This document shows, in pieces, positions 9,021 to 18,648 of a stretch of DNA of 30,000 nt. Positions within the stretch are counted from its first letter, which is position 1; each line of letters begins with the position of its first letter. A model generated the notes under the pieces. The model saw only the letters and a list, made by a program, of their open reading frames with translations, did not search any database and had not been told where the DNA came from. The translations under genes were made by a program, and so were the position numbers. This DNA comes from Symbiodinium natans (taxonomy: Eukaryota; Sar; Dinophyceae; Suessiales; Symbiodiniaceae), in contig CAJNDS010001646.1 in NCBI GenBank assembly GCA_905221605.1, positions 400,001-430,000 on the forward strand, read 5' to 3'.

Positions 9021-9298
9021 GAAGCGTCCCCCACTCGAAATAAAACATGTCTAGAAGGCTCCCTCAAAAACCAAGCCCTGCCCCTCACCCCTCAACCCAT
9101 GCTCCCTGTCGTTGGGCCGAAAGCAGCGAGAAGAGAGCGCAGGTCTCGGGTTCTTTAGGGAGGGTTTCGGCCAAAGTGGGTTTAGCGTTTAGGGTTTAGG
9201 AGTTCTTCAGGGAGGGGCTGAGACTCGAGGTGTACCAATCTCCGACAGCTGAACAATATCACTTAGTGCCCTTACGTCTAAGAGCACCGCGAATCTGA
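9021..9298 (+). CDS. Candidate two-exon gene with a 68-nt telomere-like intron
   Basis: Exon 9021-9142 is open (…TPQPMLPVVGPKAARRER) and leaves two bases. A stretch from GT at 9143 to AG at 9210 is rich in TTTAGGG-like units. Exon 9211-9298 begins with the one base needed to complete Arg and continues EGLRLEVYQSPTAEQYHL to TGA. The frame upstream is open back to a TAG just before 9018. No family is recognised and no start codon is assigned. Phase agreement across the tract is the main support. Confidence 0.38.
9143..9210 (+). repeat. TTTAGGG-like tract, putative intron
   Basis: GT...AG bounded, 68 nt, with TTTAGGG, TTTAGCG and GGTTTCGG variants and a short pyrimidine-rich TTCTTCAG end. It sits exactly between the two in-phase open segments of the 9-kb model. 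Confidence 0.6.
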
Positions 9299-10377
9299 AG
9301 CTATTCTGAGGGCCCTACACTAGAAGGAGCCATAAACGAGACCCCAAACGACCCATGATCTAGATGACGACGTCTTGAGGAATCCCTACAACCCCTCACC
9401 CCTGCTTCACTCTTCACATGGCAAGCATCAAGGCCCCCCAACTTTTTGTGTTTGAGAGTTCTGCCAGGGTTTAAACGGGGCGTTTAAGGGGTTGAAAAAG
9501 GGTTACACAAAGGGTTTACACAAAGGGTTTACAAAGATTTGAATACACGGGTTTCAAAAGGGGGGGATAGGGGGGGGATGGCTGAGAACTGGCTGAACAC
9601 GGTGCCGGCCGAGCGGGGACGACTGGAGGCCGAGTAGTCTTGTCTCTGGGCGACCTGTGGAGAGAAGACTTGGGGAGGTTTGGGCCATTGGGGGGCCCTT
9701 AGAAAAATGCTTTGTTTTCTGGCTTCGTAAGGATTACAAAAAGGGGATTTTAAGGGAAGTAAGAAGGAACCATTCTGTTCAAGCCTGCCCCTGAAAAGGG
9801 GAGATCGATGGAGAGCGCCCTGCTGCTTCTCCTTGAGTTGTGAGTTGTCTCCAGGTGTCTCCGGGTGTAGGGTTGCCGAAGGTTGGTTGGAGGCTGTTCA
9901 CAACTCTTCGGCATCCACAATATAAACTCCTTGAAGCCGAATGAACCCCTCCACCTCAACCGAACCTGCGACAACGCTGCCACACAATGGAAGGCGCCTC
10001 GCGTGCGGCGTTGTTGTGGCCCTGGTGGCCCCCCTCGCAGCTGCACAATGCTGCACATATGGAGACTTAAGATGAAGCATGTGCTGCAACAGAAGGCGAC
10101 TGCCAGCCCTGCATTGCATCTTGTGTAGACCGAAACCCGGCAGTCCACAACAACCCTGACCGTGACACCAGTGGCTTCACTGTGGCGCCTTGCCCCGCCG
10201 CTCACCCTTGCCACGGCCTTTGCTGTGGCCTGGTGGCGGTAACATCACGATGTTTCAGCCAGCTTGCGCGGTGATGCTAAAATGATCGTTAGGGTGTTGG
10301 AGCTGTCTCAGGGTGGGGAAATCTCAAGCAAATAGTGTGTGGGACATAACTTTCTCCAGAGGCTGGAGTGCACCAAT

Positions 10378-10587
10378 TCAAATCCCCGCCCACTTCAACA
10401 AGGCTCTATATGTACCATCAACCAATGTCGAGAAGTGGGCTCCATGCTGCTCAAGCACAAAACCGACATAACTTCGTAAACCTTTAGCATTTAAAGCCCG
10501 CTGATATCGGCACATCGCAACTGCACCCTGCGGAGACTCCTTGCTCATCAAATGCTGACGTCGAACACAACTCGGCCCCCCTCCCAA
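10378..10587 (-). CDS. Hypothetical short protein or exon
   Basis: A 69-codon minus-strand frame ending in TGA includes RYQRALNAKGLRSYVGFVLE and a C-terminal LVDGTYRALLKWAGI. It lacks low-complexity sequence and has a balanced composition, unlike most frames here. The family is not recognised, and there is no clear splice site or promoter. The 10-bp minisatellite begins just upstream on this strand, at 10597. Confidence 0.27.
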   Translation of the reverse strand: MGGGPSCVRRQHLMSKESPQGAVAMCRYQRALNAKGLRSYVGFVLEQHGAHFSTLVDGTYRALLKWAGI

Positions 10588-10596
10588 CAGGTGCCA

Positions 10597-10815
10597 AGTC
10601 GCCTAAATGACCCAAGTGCCCCATAAGGCACCACTGGAAGTAAGTGACCGAGCGAAGTGTCCCCAGCGACCCAGGCACGCGCATCCTAAGCGTCCCATGC
10701 GACCGAAGTGTCGCAGGTGTCCCAAGTAATCCAAGTAACCCAAGTGTTCCCAGTCCCCCAAGTATTTCATGACCCCAAGCGACCCAAGTGTCCCAAGTGC
10801 TCCAGGCGACCCGTG
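10597..10815. repeat. Degenerate 10-bp minisatellite
   Basis: About twenty diverged copies of a unit like CCCAAGTGTC / CCAAGCGACC / CCCAAGTAAC. On the minus strand it translates as a Leu-Gly-rich repeat (GTLGSLG, HLGYLDYLG), but the variable spacing breaks frame, so I regard it as non-coding. Confidence 0.75.
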
Positions 10816-10832
10816 TTTCATATCAAGCTCGT

Positions 10833-11084
10833 CTAAACCACCGTGCAGAGCACATGTTGCTTTGTGAATAAATAGAAGGCCTTAACTCCATGAGAGTTGG
10901 TCTTGGGGGTGGGTTTGCAGAAGAATGCGCGCTCACAAAACGCGCTTCCGTTTAAGACGCCCTAAACCCTAAACCCTAAATCCTAAATCCTAAGATCCCT
11001 TACACCCTAAACCCTGTTTTTGCAAAAAAAGCACAAAGGGTGCCACCTCGCCCGCTTCGGCCTTTGCCACCCCAGAGCTCGGAC
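10833..11084 (-). CDS. Candidate two-exon gene with a 51-nt telomere-like intron
   Basis: Minus-strand exon 11084-11013 follows a CAG acceptor (CTTTCAAATCCCAG), is open for 24 codons (VRALGWQRPKRARWHP...) and ends AACAGG. The next bases are GTTTAGGG (11012 onward), and the tract ends GGGTTTAG at 10962. Exon 10961-10833 then continues in phase 0 for 42 codons (GVLNGSAFCERAFFCKPTPK...) to TAG. Donor and acceptor both come from the heptamer itself. No family is recognised; two Cys-Lys elements (FFCKN, FFCKP) appear, one in each exon. Upstream exons are not identified. It is the cleanest of the telomere-intron models, yet still lacks homology or transcript support. Confidence 0.42.
10962..11012 (-). 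repeat. Telomere-like tract forming a putative 51-nt intron
   Basis: Reads GTTTAGGG ... TTTAGGGTTTAG on the minus strand. The first and last heptamers provide GT and AG. It contains TTAGGAT variants. Confidence 0.6.
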
Positions 11085-11149
11085 CTGGGATTTGAAAGGG
11101 GAGCTGACACATTTTAGTGGCGTGTCGTTATGTCACCTATAGGTTGCGG

Positions 11150-11166
11150 ATTTAGGGTTTAGGGTA
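11150..11166 (+). repeat. TTTAGGG x2
   Basis: Two heptamers followed by a CT-rich stretch and a CAG (11180). The frame after it closes within seven codons, so no exon is proposed. The 11180-12720 region has only unsupported frames, C/G homopolymers (11429-11442, 11717-11738) and a short CCCTAAA cluster near 12567-12585. Confidence 0.8.
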
Positions 11167-12724
11167 CCCCCCTCCCCCCTCAGGCCTCACCCTCAAATTC
11201 CTGAGATGTACTTGCGGATGTGAATTCTATGGCTACGCTGGGACAGTTTTTTTGATATGTCGAAGCCCCAACCCCCACATCCTTCTCAAAGACTCCGTGT
11301 CTGCAGAACTCCAGGATGCAAAAAAGAGCCCGAGCGGAAGGGCCCCACAAGGCCATGCCCGTTGCAACTCCCACATTCTGACATTCTGTTGCTTATATGA
11401 GCCCCAGCCAGGTTAAGCTACCAAGAATACCCCCCCCCCCCCTCTTCTCCCCCCAAACCCGAACGCCCAACCCTAGTTATACCCTGGTGAGAGGCTCACG
11501 TGGAACGAGCGTGTTCCAGATTTAGGATACATTACGGCTTGGAAGGGTACCCATAAAATACAAATGAGACACACATGCCAGGTGCCGGGGCCTGATTTCA
11601 TTGCCGTCCTTGCGTAATCTAGTCAGGCTGAGTCGTACACATCACCTCAACTGTAAAAGTGGGAGAAGCTTGTAGCCTTACCCATTCCGATGGTTCAGGG
11701 AAGCTCCGTTGCCACGCCCCCCGCCCCCCCTCCCCCCCTGGCCCAGTTAGCAATTTCCATTTTCTAACCATGCCCCCACCCCCTAGCACCCAAACCATAA
11801 CAACCTGAACCAACACTGTGCGGCAATGGTCATCACGAACTCACCCCTCCCCCCCCCCTCCGGAAAAACGCTGTGGGGCCCCAGCGAAGATGCTCCTCGA
11901 TTCTCCGTCTCCCTGGATGATCCTGGCAGCTGCTTCTTGTTCGCGGCAAGCCAAACCGGTTCATTCGGATTTCGGATGTTGATATCCTGCGGCTTACCGA
12001 GAGCTTAAGTTCGCGAATCAGGACGGCCAGATGGATTGCTTTTTGCGCCTGGAGAGAGAGGGCTACATGCATCCTCCTCCAAACACACTGAGAGGGGTTA
12101 CCGTCCTTGGCGAGCCAACCGAAATCGAATGCAACCGGCCGCAAGCGCCACGCGCGCACCCCAATCTAATTTCGAGCCGTATAAGGCCCTTCTCTGCATG
12201 AACCCGAAAACTCCCCAAGAGCCCCATCAGACCCCATCGCGTCTGCGCACACTGGCGAGTGCAGCCCGAAAGTCTCTCCCGTCCCCGGCCTGGCCCCCAG
12301 GTTTCCACAGCACTCAAAGTCACCGGCAAAGTGCCGTTGGCCGTGAGGCTGCGCAGCAGCAAGCCTGTTGGGGAAGGCTTGGGCTGGGGGGTTGACGCTT
12401 AAGTTGCCCCTTTAAAAGGATGTACTTTGTGGAGTCTTCTTTCGGTGCAGCCTGGAGTCGTGTTCACAGCTTCCGCTGCACCCTGAAGAGGGATGTTGAA
12501 CCACTGCACCACCACTGCAAGAGCCCTTTCGGAATGCATGCGGTTCCCCTAGAACCCTACCAGCCCTGTAAACCCTAAACCCTACTATAAGCCCCATCAG
12601 TCGCATACACCTGTAGAAGACCCCTAAAACCCTCTGTAGTAAAGCCCTCGAATCCCCAGCCTGCCCCTCTCCCCTTCAACCTTCTCCTTCTCCCCTCCTC
12701 TCTCCCTAAACCCTGTAATCCTAG

Positions 12725-12852
12725 GTTTAGGGTTTAGGGTTTAGGGTTTAGGGTTTAGGGTTTGGGGTTTGGGGTTTAGGGTTGGGGTTTGGGGTTTGGG
12801 GTTTGGGGCTTGGGGCTTGGGGCTTGGGGCTTGGGGCTTGGGGCTTGGGGCT
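12725..12852 (+). repeat. Telomere-variant array: TTTAGGG then TTTGGGG then CTTGGGG
   Basis: About six TTTAGGG units pass into TTTGGGG units and then into about six near-identical CTTGGGG units. Variants are ordered in blocks and not mixed, indicating local tandem amplification after insertion. Gly/Leu-rich frames through it (LGLGAWGLG) are artefacts. Confidence 0.92.
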
Positions 12853-12987
12853 TCAAACCCTAAATCAACCCTCCAATCCAAGACCTCCCAGGTCCGCCAG
12901 CGCCGCGCTGGTCATGGCTTGCGCGGCCCCGCCATTCAGCAGCCTTGTGGGACCGAAACAACCCACAACGCCTGTATGTCTTATTGC

Positions 12988-13100
12988 ATGTATATATATA
13001 TATCTATAGATATAGGATATGGATAAAGATATGTGTTTGCATATATATATATATATATATCTAAGTCTCTCCTTACATATATGTATATATACGTGTATAT
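12988..13100. repeat. TA-rich microsatellite
   Basis: Two (TA)n blocks separated by a diverged ATAGATATAGGATATGGATA stretch, ending in TATATACGTGTATA. No gene signal; ordinary simple repeat. Confidence 0.9.
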
Positions 13101-13245
13101 GAAAATAGAAGCCCTGTCTATTCAAACCCTATTCATTGAGCCCCGAGAATCCGACAAACCCTTTATTGTTCCGCACCCTGTAATCTTTGCCCTCAATGCC
13201 AATCACAAACTCTTACAAACCCTAGAGTCTCCTAGGGCCTAAACC

Positions 13246-13743
13246 CTATAGCCTACCCCCTTGGGGGAGGTGGACATGTTGGACAGGTTGGACAGTGCCG
13301 CGCGAGGCCTCGAAACCCGAAAGCTCTGTAGGGTTCTGCTGGCGGGCGATAACGGGGTATTGTGGTGTCCGAGAACCAAAGATCTGAAAGCAAAAGTTGG
13401 GAAAGAAATGAGTGTCCATCCGTTGCTCAAGTTGAACCCTCAACTCCAAAGACACAAAGTCAGCCAACAACCCTAACCCCTAAACCCTAAACCCGAAGCC
13501 CTAAACCCTAAACCCCTCCCCCCGTCTGACACCGAACCAGCCGCTGAGGTCCAAACCCCGAGGAGGAGAGGTTCGACAGAGAAGGTGTCGAAGAACCTCC
13601 TGGCTTCTTGATGCTGGAAGCTTATAAGTAAGGTACATGTTGGAGGACTTAGGGCTGAGGCTTCGACGTTTCAGCTCATGGTCGCAGATCAGGTCGAATG
13701 TGGAGTGTTCATGTCTGAGTCGTCTTGTGTGTTCATTGGCCAA
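13246..13743 (-). CDS. Candidate minus-strand gene split by a CCCTAAA tract
   Basis: Upstream frame 13743 to about 13525 starts with an ATG (MANEHTRRLRHEHSTFDLIC) and runs to ...GLDLSGWFG. Downstream frame ends at 13246 and includes ELRVQLEQRMDTHFFPNFCF. Between them lies a telomere-like tract (13470-13520). Using a GTGTCA donor inside the upstream frame and a TTAG acceptor in the tract joins them in phase to about 150 codons; using the heptamer donor does not. No family is recognised. A plus-strand frame at 13261-13476 (GEVDMLDRLDSAARGLETRK) is a serious competitor for the second half. Confidence 0.3.
13470..13520 (-). repeat. Telomere-like CCCTAAA tract
   Basis: Six heptamers, some imperfect (CCCGAAG, CCCCTAAA), in the middle of the minus-strand model. 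Confidence 0.85.
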
Positions 13744-14030
13744 GTACCCAACCCCTCACCCTCCCACCCCCCATCCCAGTTCCGATCCCCCAAATCCTAA
13801 ACCCTGCGCCCTAAAAACGCCTCAACTTATGGCACGCGCGCCGCTGCTGTGGGCCTTGTGAGTTGTGCTGGGACAGCGTCAGGAGCAAAATGTCCTGGAT
13901 GATGACCTTCTCAGCTTCAAATTGCTTGGCAGTTCAGGGGGCTGACGTAAGATCCAGCACTTGCAGGACCTGAGCTCCACTGGGCGTTTACGAAAACAAG
14001 GGCACCACCACAATAGACTCTCAAATAGTA

Positions 14031-14083
14031 GGATTCCCTTAAAGTAAGGACCCCAAAAAAGGTAATCCTAATTTCGGAAACCC
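14031..14083. mobile_element. Family-2 MITE-like fragment
   Basis: The reverse complement begins GGTTTCCGAAATTAGGATTA and continues CCTTTTTTGGGG ... TTACTTTAAGGG, matching the ends of the 5.5, 6.8 and 1.9-kb copies. It is truncated relative to the 6.8-kb copy. Confidence 0.5.
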
Positions 14084-14236
14084 CGTCTGAAATTGAAGGG
14101 CTCTGAAAGGTTGAAGGCACGGCCGGCCTTTTTTTTAGACCAACATCTACCTCTCTGTTTTGGGGGGAAGCTTCGAGTGGGCTCTGCTTCTTTGCATATA
14201 AGATGCCACAAACCTTGGCTAGATAGCGGTTTTCAG

Positions 14237-14421
14237 GACAACGGTGCCGTTTGTGGACAAAGGTGGCCATTGGCAGGCGGCGCCTGCCCCAGCTGCTGGA
14301 GAAGCTGGTTCGAGGTGCTGCGGCCTTGCGCCGTTCTGAACGACCAGGGCATGGAGATTTCCGGCAATTTGCTTCAAAAGCGCTCTTTGCTCAGAACGCC
14401 AGGGGCTTCCTCGACTTTTGA
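14237..14421 (+). CDS. Candidate C-terminal exon, unknown protein
   Basis: After a TTTTCAG acceptor at 14230-14236, two bases and 60 sense codons run to TGA. The peptide includes RRLPQLLEKLVRGAAALRRS and ends FAQNARGFLDF, which is Leu/Arg/Ala-rich and likely helical. The frame is different from the long open frame that spans this region. The family is not recognised and no upstream exon was assigned. Confidence 0.33.
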
Positions 14422-14581
14422 GCTTGGGTGTACATTCCTTCTAGGATGCCTCGAACCCGAAACGCCCAGTCGAATCCTCAAACCCACTCAGCAGGGGCAG
14501 ACTCAGAGGCCCGGCCTGAAGAAAAGGCTGCTTGCAGGCCTGCCGATGCTAACGAGGTTCCTTCAACTTGCAGCCCAGAAC

Positions 14582-14675
14582 TTGGGATGTTCCCCCTTCT
14601 ACTACGTGTCCGTATTATCACAGGGGGTACTAGAATCCCTGTTAAGGACTGTTAGTATAAGGGGCAACATCCCAA
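14582..14675. mobile_element. Family-1 MITE, copy 1
   Basis: A 94-bp element. The left end TTGGGATGTTCCCCCTT is the inverted match of the right end (reverse complement TTGGGATGTTGCCCCTTATA). The interior shares TGTCCGT, AGGGGGTACT, AATCCC and TAAGGACTGTT with copy 3. It lies inside the longest open frame of the window, showing that frame to be accidental. Confidence 0.75.
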
Positions 14676-15313
14676 CCCAAAACCTTACAGTAGCCCTCTC
14701 TCCCCTCGCCCCCCCCCGCCCCCCCGCCCGCCCTCCTCTCCCTTGGATTCATAGGCGCCTTCTGTTTCACTTGAGTCGGGGCGGGCAAGCTCTCCTAGAG
14801 CAATCACACTTTCTGACTAACAGCTTCATATTAACCCGTAGACTTGCAGAAAAAAACAACACAAACCAAGAAAAGACAAGCTCCGCGTTGAGCCGGCCTG
14901 AAGTTGCTGACAAGGGCAAGGCCGCCCTCACCTTGATGCTCAGGCGCCACTTTGCGAGGCTTAGAGGCTTAGAGGGGGGGGGGTGGGGGGGTGGGGGGCC
15001 AGCAGGGTACTTCTGAATTCGGGTTGGAGCCGTTTGTCGGGTCTAGAAATGGAGGGCTTGATGTGTAGGGCGTGGGTAAACCAGATATAAGGTGGTGCGG
15101 ACCAAACGTTTATGATTATGCTTGAGGGCGGCTCAGGGTGTCCGTGTGGTGCTTGATCGCACGCCACGACTTCTGACTGAGCTCTGCCTCTCTGGGAGCT
15201 GCACGGATTACAGATCCTAAGCCCCAAACGCCCCACCGCACTTCTTTGTTTCATGAACTTGAAGCCTCTACAGGCTTGGAGGTCAGCCCTAGCCATCGGC
15301 CCTGAACACAGCC

Positions 15314-15333
15314 GAGAGAGAGAGAGAGAGAGA
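15314..15333 (+). repeat. (GA)n microsatellite
   Basis: Ten GA units. The surrounding 14700-16000 region has C-rich runs and short unsupported frames; the best is a plus frame at 15599-15835 (LIQTTESSFGSNYQGKVDDW), too weak to call. Confidence 0.9.
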
Positions 15334-16550
15334 TCAGGTCCAACCCTATAGAACAAGGCCGGAAAAAGAACGGGACCTAAACCCCCCAAGAACTGCATGC
15401 ATAATCTGGAGCGCCTCTAGAGCAAAAGATGGAGTGGAGCTCGTTTGTGCACTTGCACCTGAGCACATACGGAGTCGAGGCTGCAAGTCTCTGCAAGGAT
15501 CTGCGACTCCGATGACTCCGACCCTGAGTCTAGTTGCGCTCCCCGCCTGATTCGCTGGTGAGTTCGATTGTAGACCGACACAGCGGACAAGTGGGAGTGT
15601 GCCTGGCGCTTTGTGGAGAGGTGTGCCGGGCTTGGGCTTTAGAAACTGTAGAATGAAAGCTCAAGGGCTCATACAGACCACCGAGTCAAGCTTCGGCTCT
15701 AACTACCAAGGCAAGGTCGATGATTGGCTGAGAACACCCCAGAACGACGTTCACACTTGCAGTTGCAACTCCGCAAGTTCAACGCCGGGCACCCTCCCCC
15801 ACAAAAGACCGGAGCCTAGGCCATACTCCCTTTAGAACCTTAACAAAAATATTGTTTTTAATCTTCCTCTGGGCTTTATACAAATACAAAGAATTCCTAA
15901 GGGGGCTATAGTAGGTGCAACCCTCGCTTAAACAGGGCCGCCCTGCCCTTGGCACAGCCACTTCCGGACACACTCCGCGTGCCAGACCTAGGAGCATGTG
16001 AATGGACGGATGTAGAGATTAGAGTTTAGGTTTTAGGATTTAGGGTTTCGCAGGCATCTTTTTTTAGTAAGTTTTTAGTAAGGCTCGATTTTGGCGCGTA
16101 GGCTCAAGCTCTTCGATTCGCCCCGGGCGATCTGAGCAAACTCAATAGCATAGGCGCTGGGATGAGTGTCTGCGAGGCGGGCAAAACTTGGTATGATCCG
16201 CCCAAGGCCGCCGAACCCCTAACTAGGACAGCTTGTCCGGTCGCCACCCGAACCCATGTGCAAGGGGTTCCCACAGAATTCGGGCGTCAAGTGAAGACAA
16301 CCATATACCTGATAAGTAACTACTCAAATAACCCTAGAAACCCTAAACCTTGGTGCGCTCCGCCGCCCTTGCCCCCTTGCTCCCTCGGCTGCCGGGCGGA
16401 GGGGCAAAGGTCTGTGGCACAGGGGAGAGCTGTGAGCTCCTCACCTGCAGAGGGTTGGAGCTTGGAGGGTTTGTGTGAAGGATTTGTAAAGGGTTTATAG
16501 GGCTTACAGAGTGCTCAAGGCCCCCTGTTGATGAAAGTCCCATTCAAAAA

Positions 16551-16569
16551 CACACACACACACACACAC
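16551..16569 (+). repeat. (CA)n microsatellite
   Basis: About ten CA units directly before the palindromic element at 16585-16658. Confidence 0.9.
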
Positions 16570-16584
16570 TCTAGAGGCCGGGTA

Positions 16585-16658
16585 GTTACATGGTCCCTTG
16601 ATAGGGAACCCTTACATTTCCCTTCTATACCCCATCAAACCCTTATGAAATGCAAGGG
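16585..16658. mobile_element. Inverted-repeat element related to 6000-6050
   Basis: Contains ACATGGTCCCT and CTATACCC as at 6.0 kb, and a second inverted pair: CCCTTACATTTC (16609-16620) against GAAATGCAAGGG (16647-16658), matching in 11 of 12 positions. It has no coding capacity. Confidence 0.45.
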
Positions 16659-17095
16659 CGCCCACTCGCTCCCTATAGCTTTGATGGCCTTGGCTGAAGG
16701 GTTGAAGACAAATCCCGCAGCTATCGCAGGTGCTGCTGGAGGCTGCGACCTCAGAGACAGGGCTTAGTTACAGGATGAAGGCTGGTTGCGGAACGGTGAG
16801 ATTGTTCTGTCTTCCTTCGTTATACTGGAAGTCACTGGTTCACATGGGGTCTCCGGTTGCGTTGCTATGTGTTTTTTGAGTGCATACTCTGCGGCGGCAT
16901 CCTTTTGGCAAGGTGTTGTGGCCGTGCGATCTGGGAATCGTCGGCTCACAAGATTTGTTTCTGAAGATTGCAAAGACATCCTCGCACGTCCTCACGACCG
17001 AAGCTCACATCGCAGCCCACAACAAGAGACAATGGGGCGGGAAAGCAACCCAAAACCCCTTAAAACCCCCCCAAAGACCCCACAAAACCCCCTAA

Positions 17096-17360
17096 ATCCC
17101 CCAACCCCGAGGCTTCCTAGGGCCCCCCACGTCGCCCGCTTCCTCCTCATCTGCCGCTGAGTCCTCTTCAAGCTGCCTTGCGATCCTTAAGAAGCGACAC
17201 TTCAAAAGGGTTTAGGGTTTAGGGTTTAGGAATACAGCACCCAAAAGCCACACGAGAGAAGCGCGGCCAAACACCCTTCATCAGCGCCCGGCTACATGAA
17301 ACGCGCGCACACAAAGCAAACCCCCCCCCAACTCCCACGATTGCGCGGCGAGCCGCTTGA
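17096..17360 (+). CDS. Candidate coding segment interrupted by a 28-nt telomere tract
   Basis: Segment 17096-17209 ends ...SSSSCLAILKKRHFKR. The 28 nt from 17210 to 17237 start GTTTAGGG and end ACAG. Segment 17238-17360 continues in phase 0 with HPKATREKRGQTPFISARLH to TGA. Skipping the 28 nt gives about 78 codons. Twenty-eight nucleotides is very short for a spliceosomal intron, so this may instead be a recent telomere-repeat insertion (four heptamers) that broke a gene. No family is recognised; Ser-rich then basic composition. Confidence 0.3.
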
Positions 17361-17512
17361 GCTTGGAGAGCACAGCAGGCTCGACTGTGACCTGATGTAG
17401 CAGGGCTCCAGCCCCAATATATACATTCATGTATCAAAGTATGTGTAAGGAGTACATTGAGCACTTTCGGGCTCCGTGGTCAGCAGATGCCATGAAGGGA
17501 TACAGGCAAAGC

Positions 17513-18648
17513 CATATTATAAACAAAGACGTTAAAACAAACAATTGTTTTTCATATTACTTTAAGAATACACCACATGACTATATGGTACTGTTGTGAT
17601 ATGTTTACAGGAATGTAGTATGATACAACTATATGAAGATGCAAGTTTGTATTGGTATGTTGCTATAGTAATACATGAATATGTGAATATATTCATAAAT
17701 TGACATATTAGTATATTTTTATATTAAGATATTAAGATATTAAGATATTAAGATATTAAGATATTAAGATATTAAGATATTGAGATATTGAGATATTGAA
17801 ATATATTATTAATATATTAATATATAATATCTTAAATATAATTAATATATATTAATATATTAACATATTAATCGTATTATATTTAATATATTAATATCTA
17901 TTAAAATATTAATATATAATATAATATATTAATATATTAAATAATAATATATAATAATATTTAATATATAATATATTAATATATATTGTATATTAACATA
18001 CTGATAGATTAATATATTAATATATTATATATGAAGGATTCATAAACATTAATATGTAATTAAATATATTAGATATTCATCCACCATCTATTAATATATT
18101 TAAGCCATAATCATTAATCTATTCATTATATCATTACATTGGTATTAATATAAAAATATATATATGTTAATATATATGGAATATATTAATATTTAATATA
18201 TAATATATTAATATATTATAATCTATTAATAATTAATATTATTAATATAAATATATTTATATATAATATATATATAGATATTAATATATTAATAGATTAA
18301 TAGATTAATAGATTAATAGATTAATATATTAATATATTAATATATTAATGTATTAATATATTAATATATTAATATATTAATATATTAATATATTAGTATA
18401 TTAATATATGAATATATGAATATATTACTATATTAACATGTCAACATATTAAAAGATCAACATATTAACATAGCAATGTGTCAGTGTATCATGAAACATT
18501 ACACTAGCACATCTTTACGTTTGATCATTGTTATAGTATTATGTGACTGTAATATTGTATTGTTGTATTCATATACTATACTATATGATTATGCCAATAT
18601 TTTGTAATATTGTTCTATTCATATGCGTTACAGTGTAATACTTGATTA
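17513..18648. repeat. 1.1-kb AT-rich island built from 8-bp units
   Basis: An abrupt change from balanced GC to almost pure A/T. It includes ATATTAAG x10 (17721-17800), TAGATTAA x4 (about 18291-18322) and TATTAATA arrays (18322-18410), with less regular TTAATATA between. There are no genes or organellar coding sequence. It could be an origin, scaffold-attachment or centromere-like element, or just an expanded satellite. Confidence 0.9.

Noticed and set aside
14093-15016. Longest open frame (307 codons, plus strand)
   Set aside because: It runs through a complete family-1 MITE and C-rich homopolymers and shows no domain. A different frame at 14237-14421 looks more protein-like.
16090-16112. 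ATTTTGGC and GGCTCAAG close together, like a leader with an insertion
   Set aside because: The halves are separated by foreign bases and no start codon with a plausible protein follows.
17513-18648. Inserted organelle DNA
   Set aside because: AT-rich, but no cox, cob or rRNA-like sequence was seen; it consists of octamer repeats.
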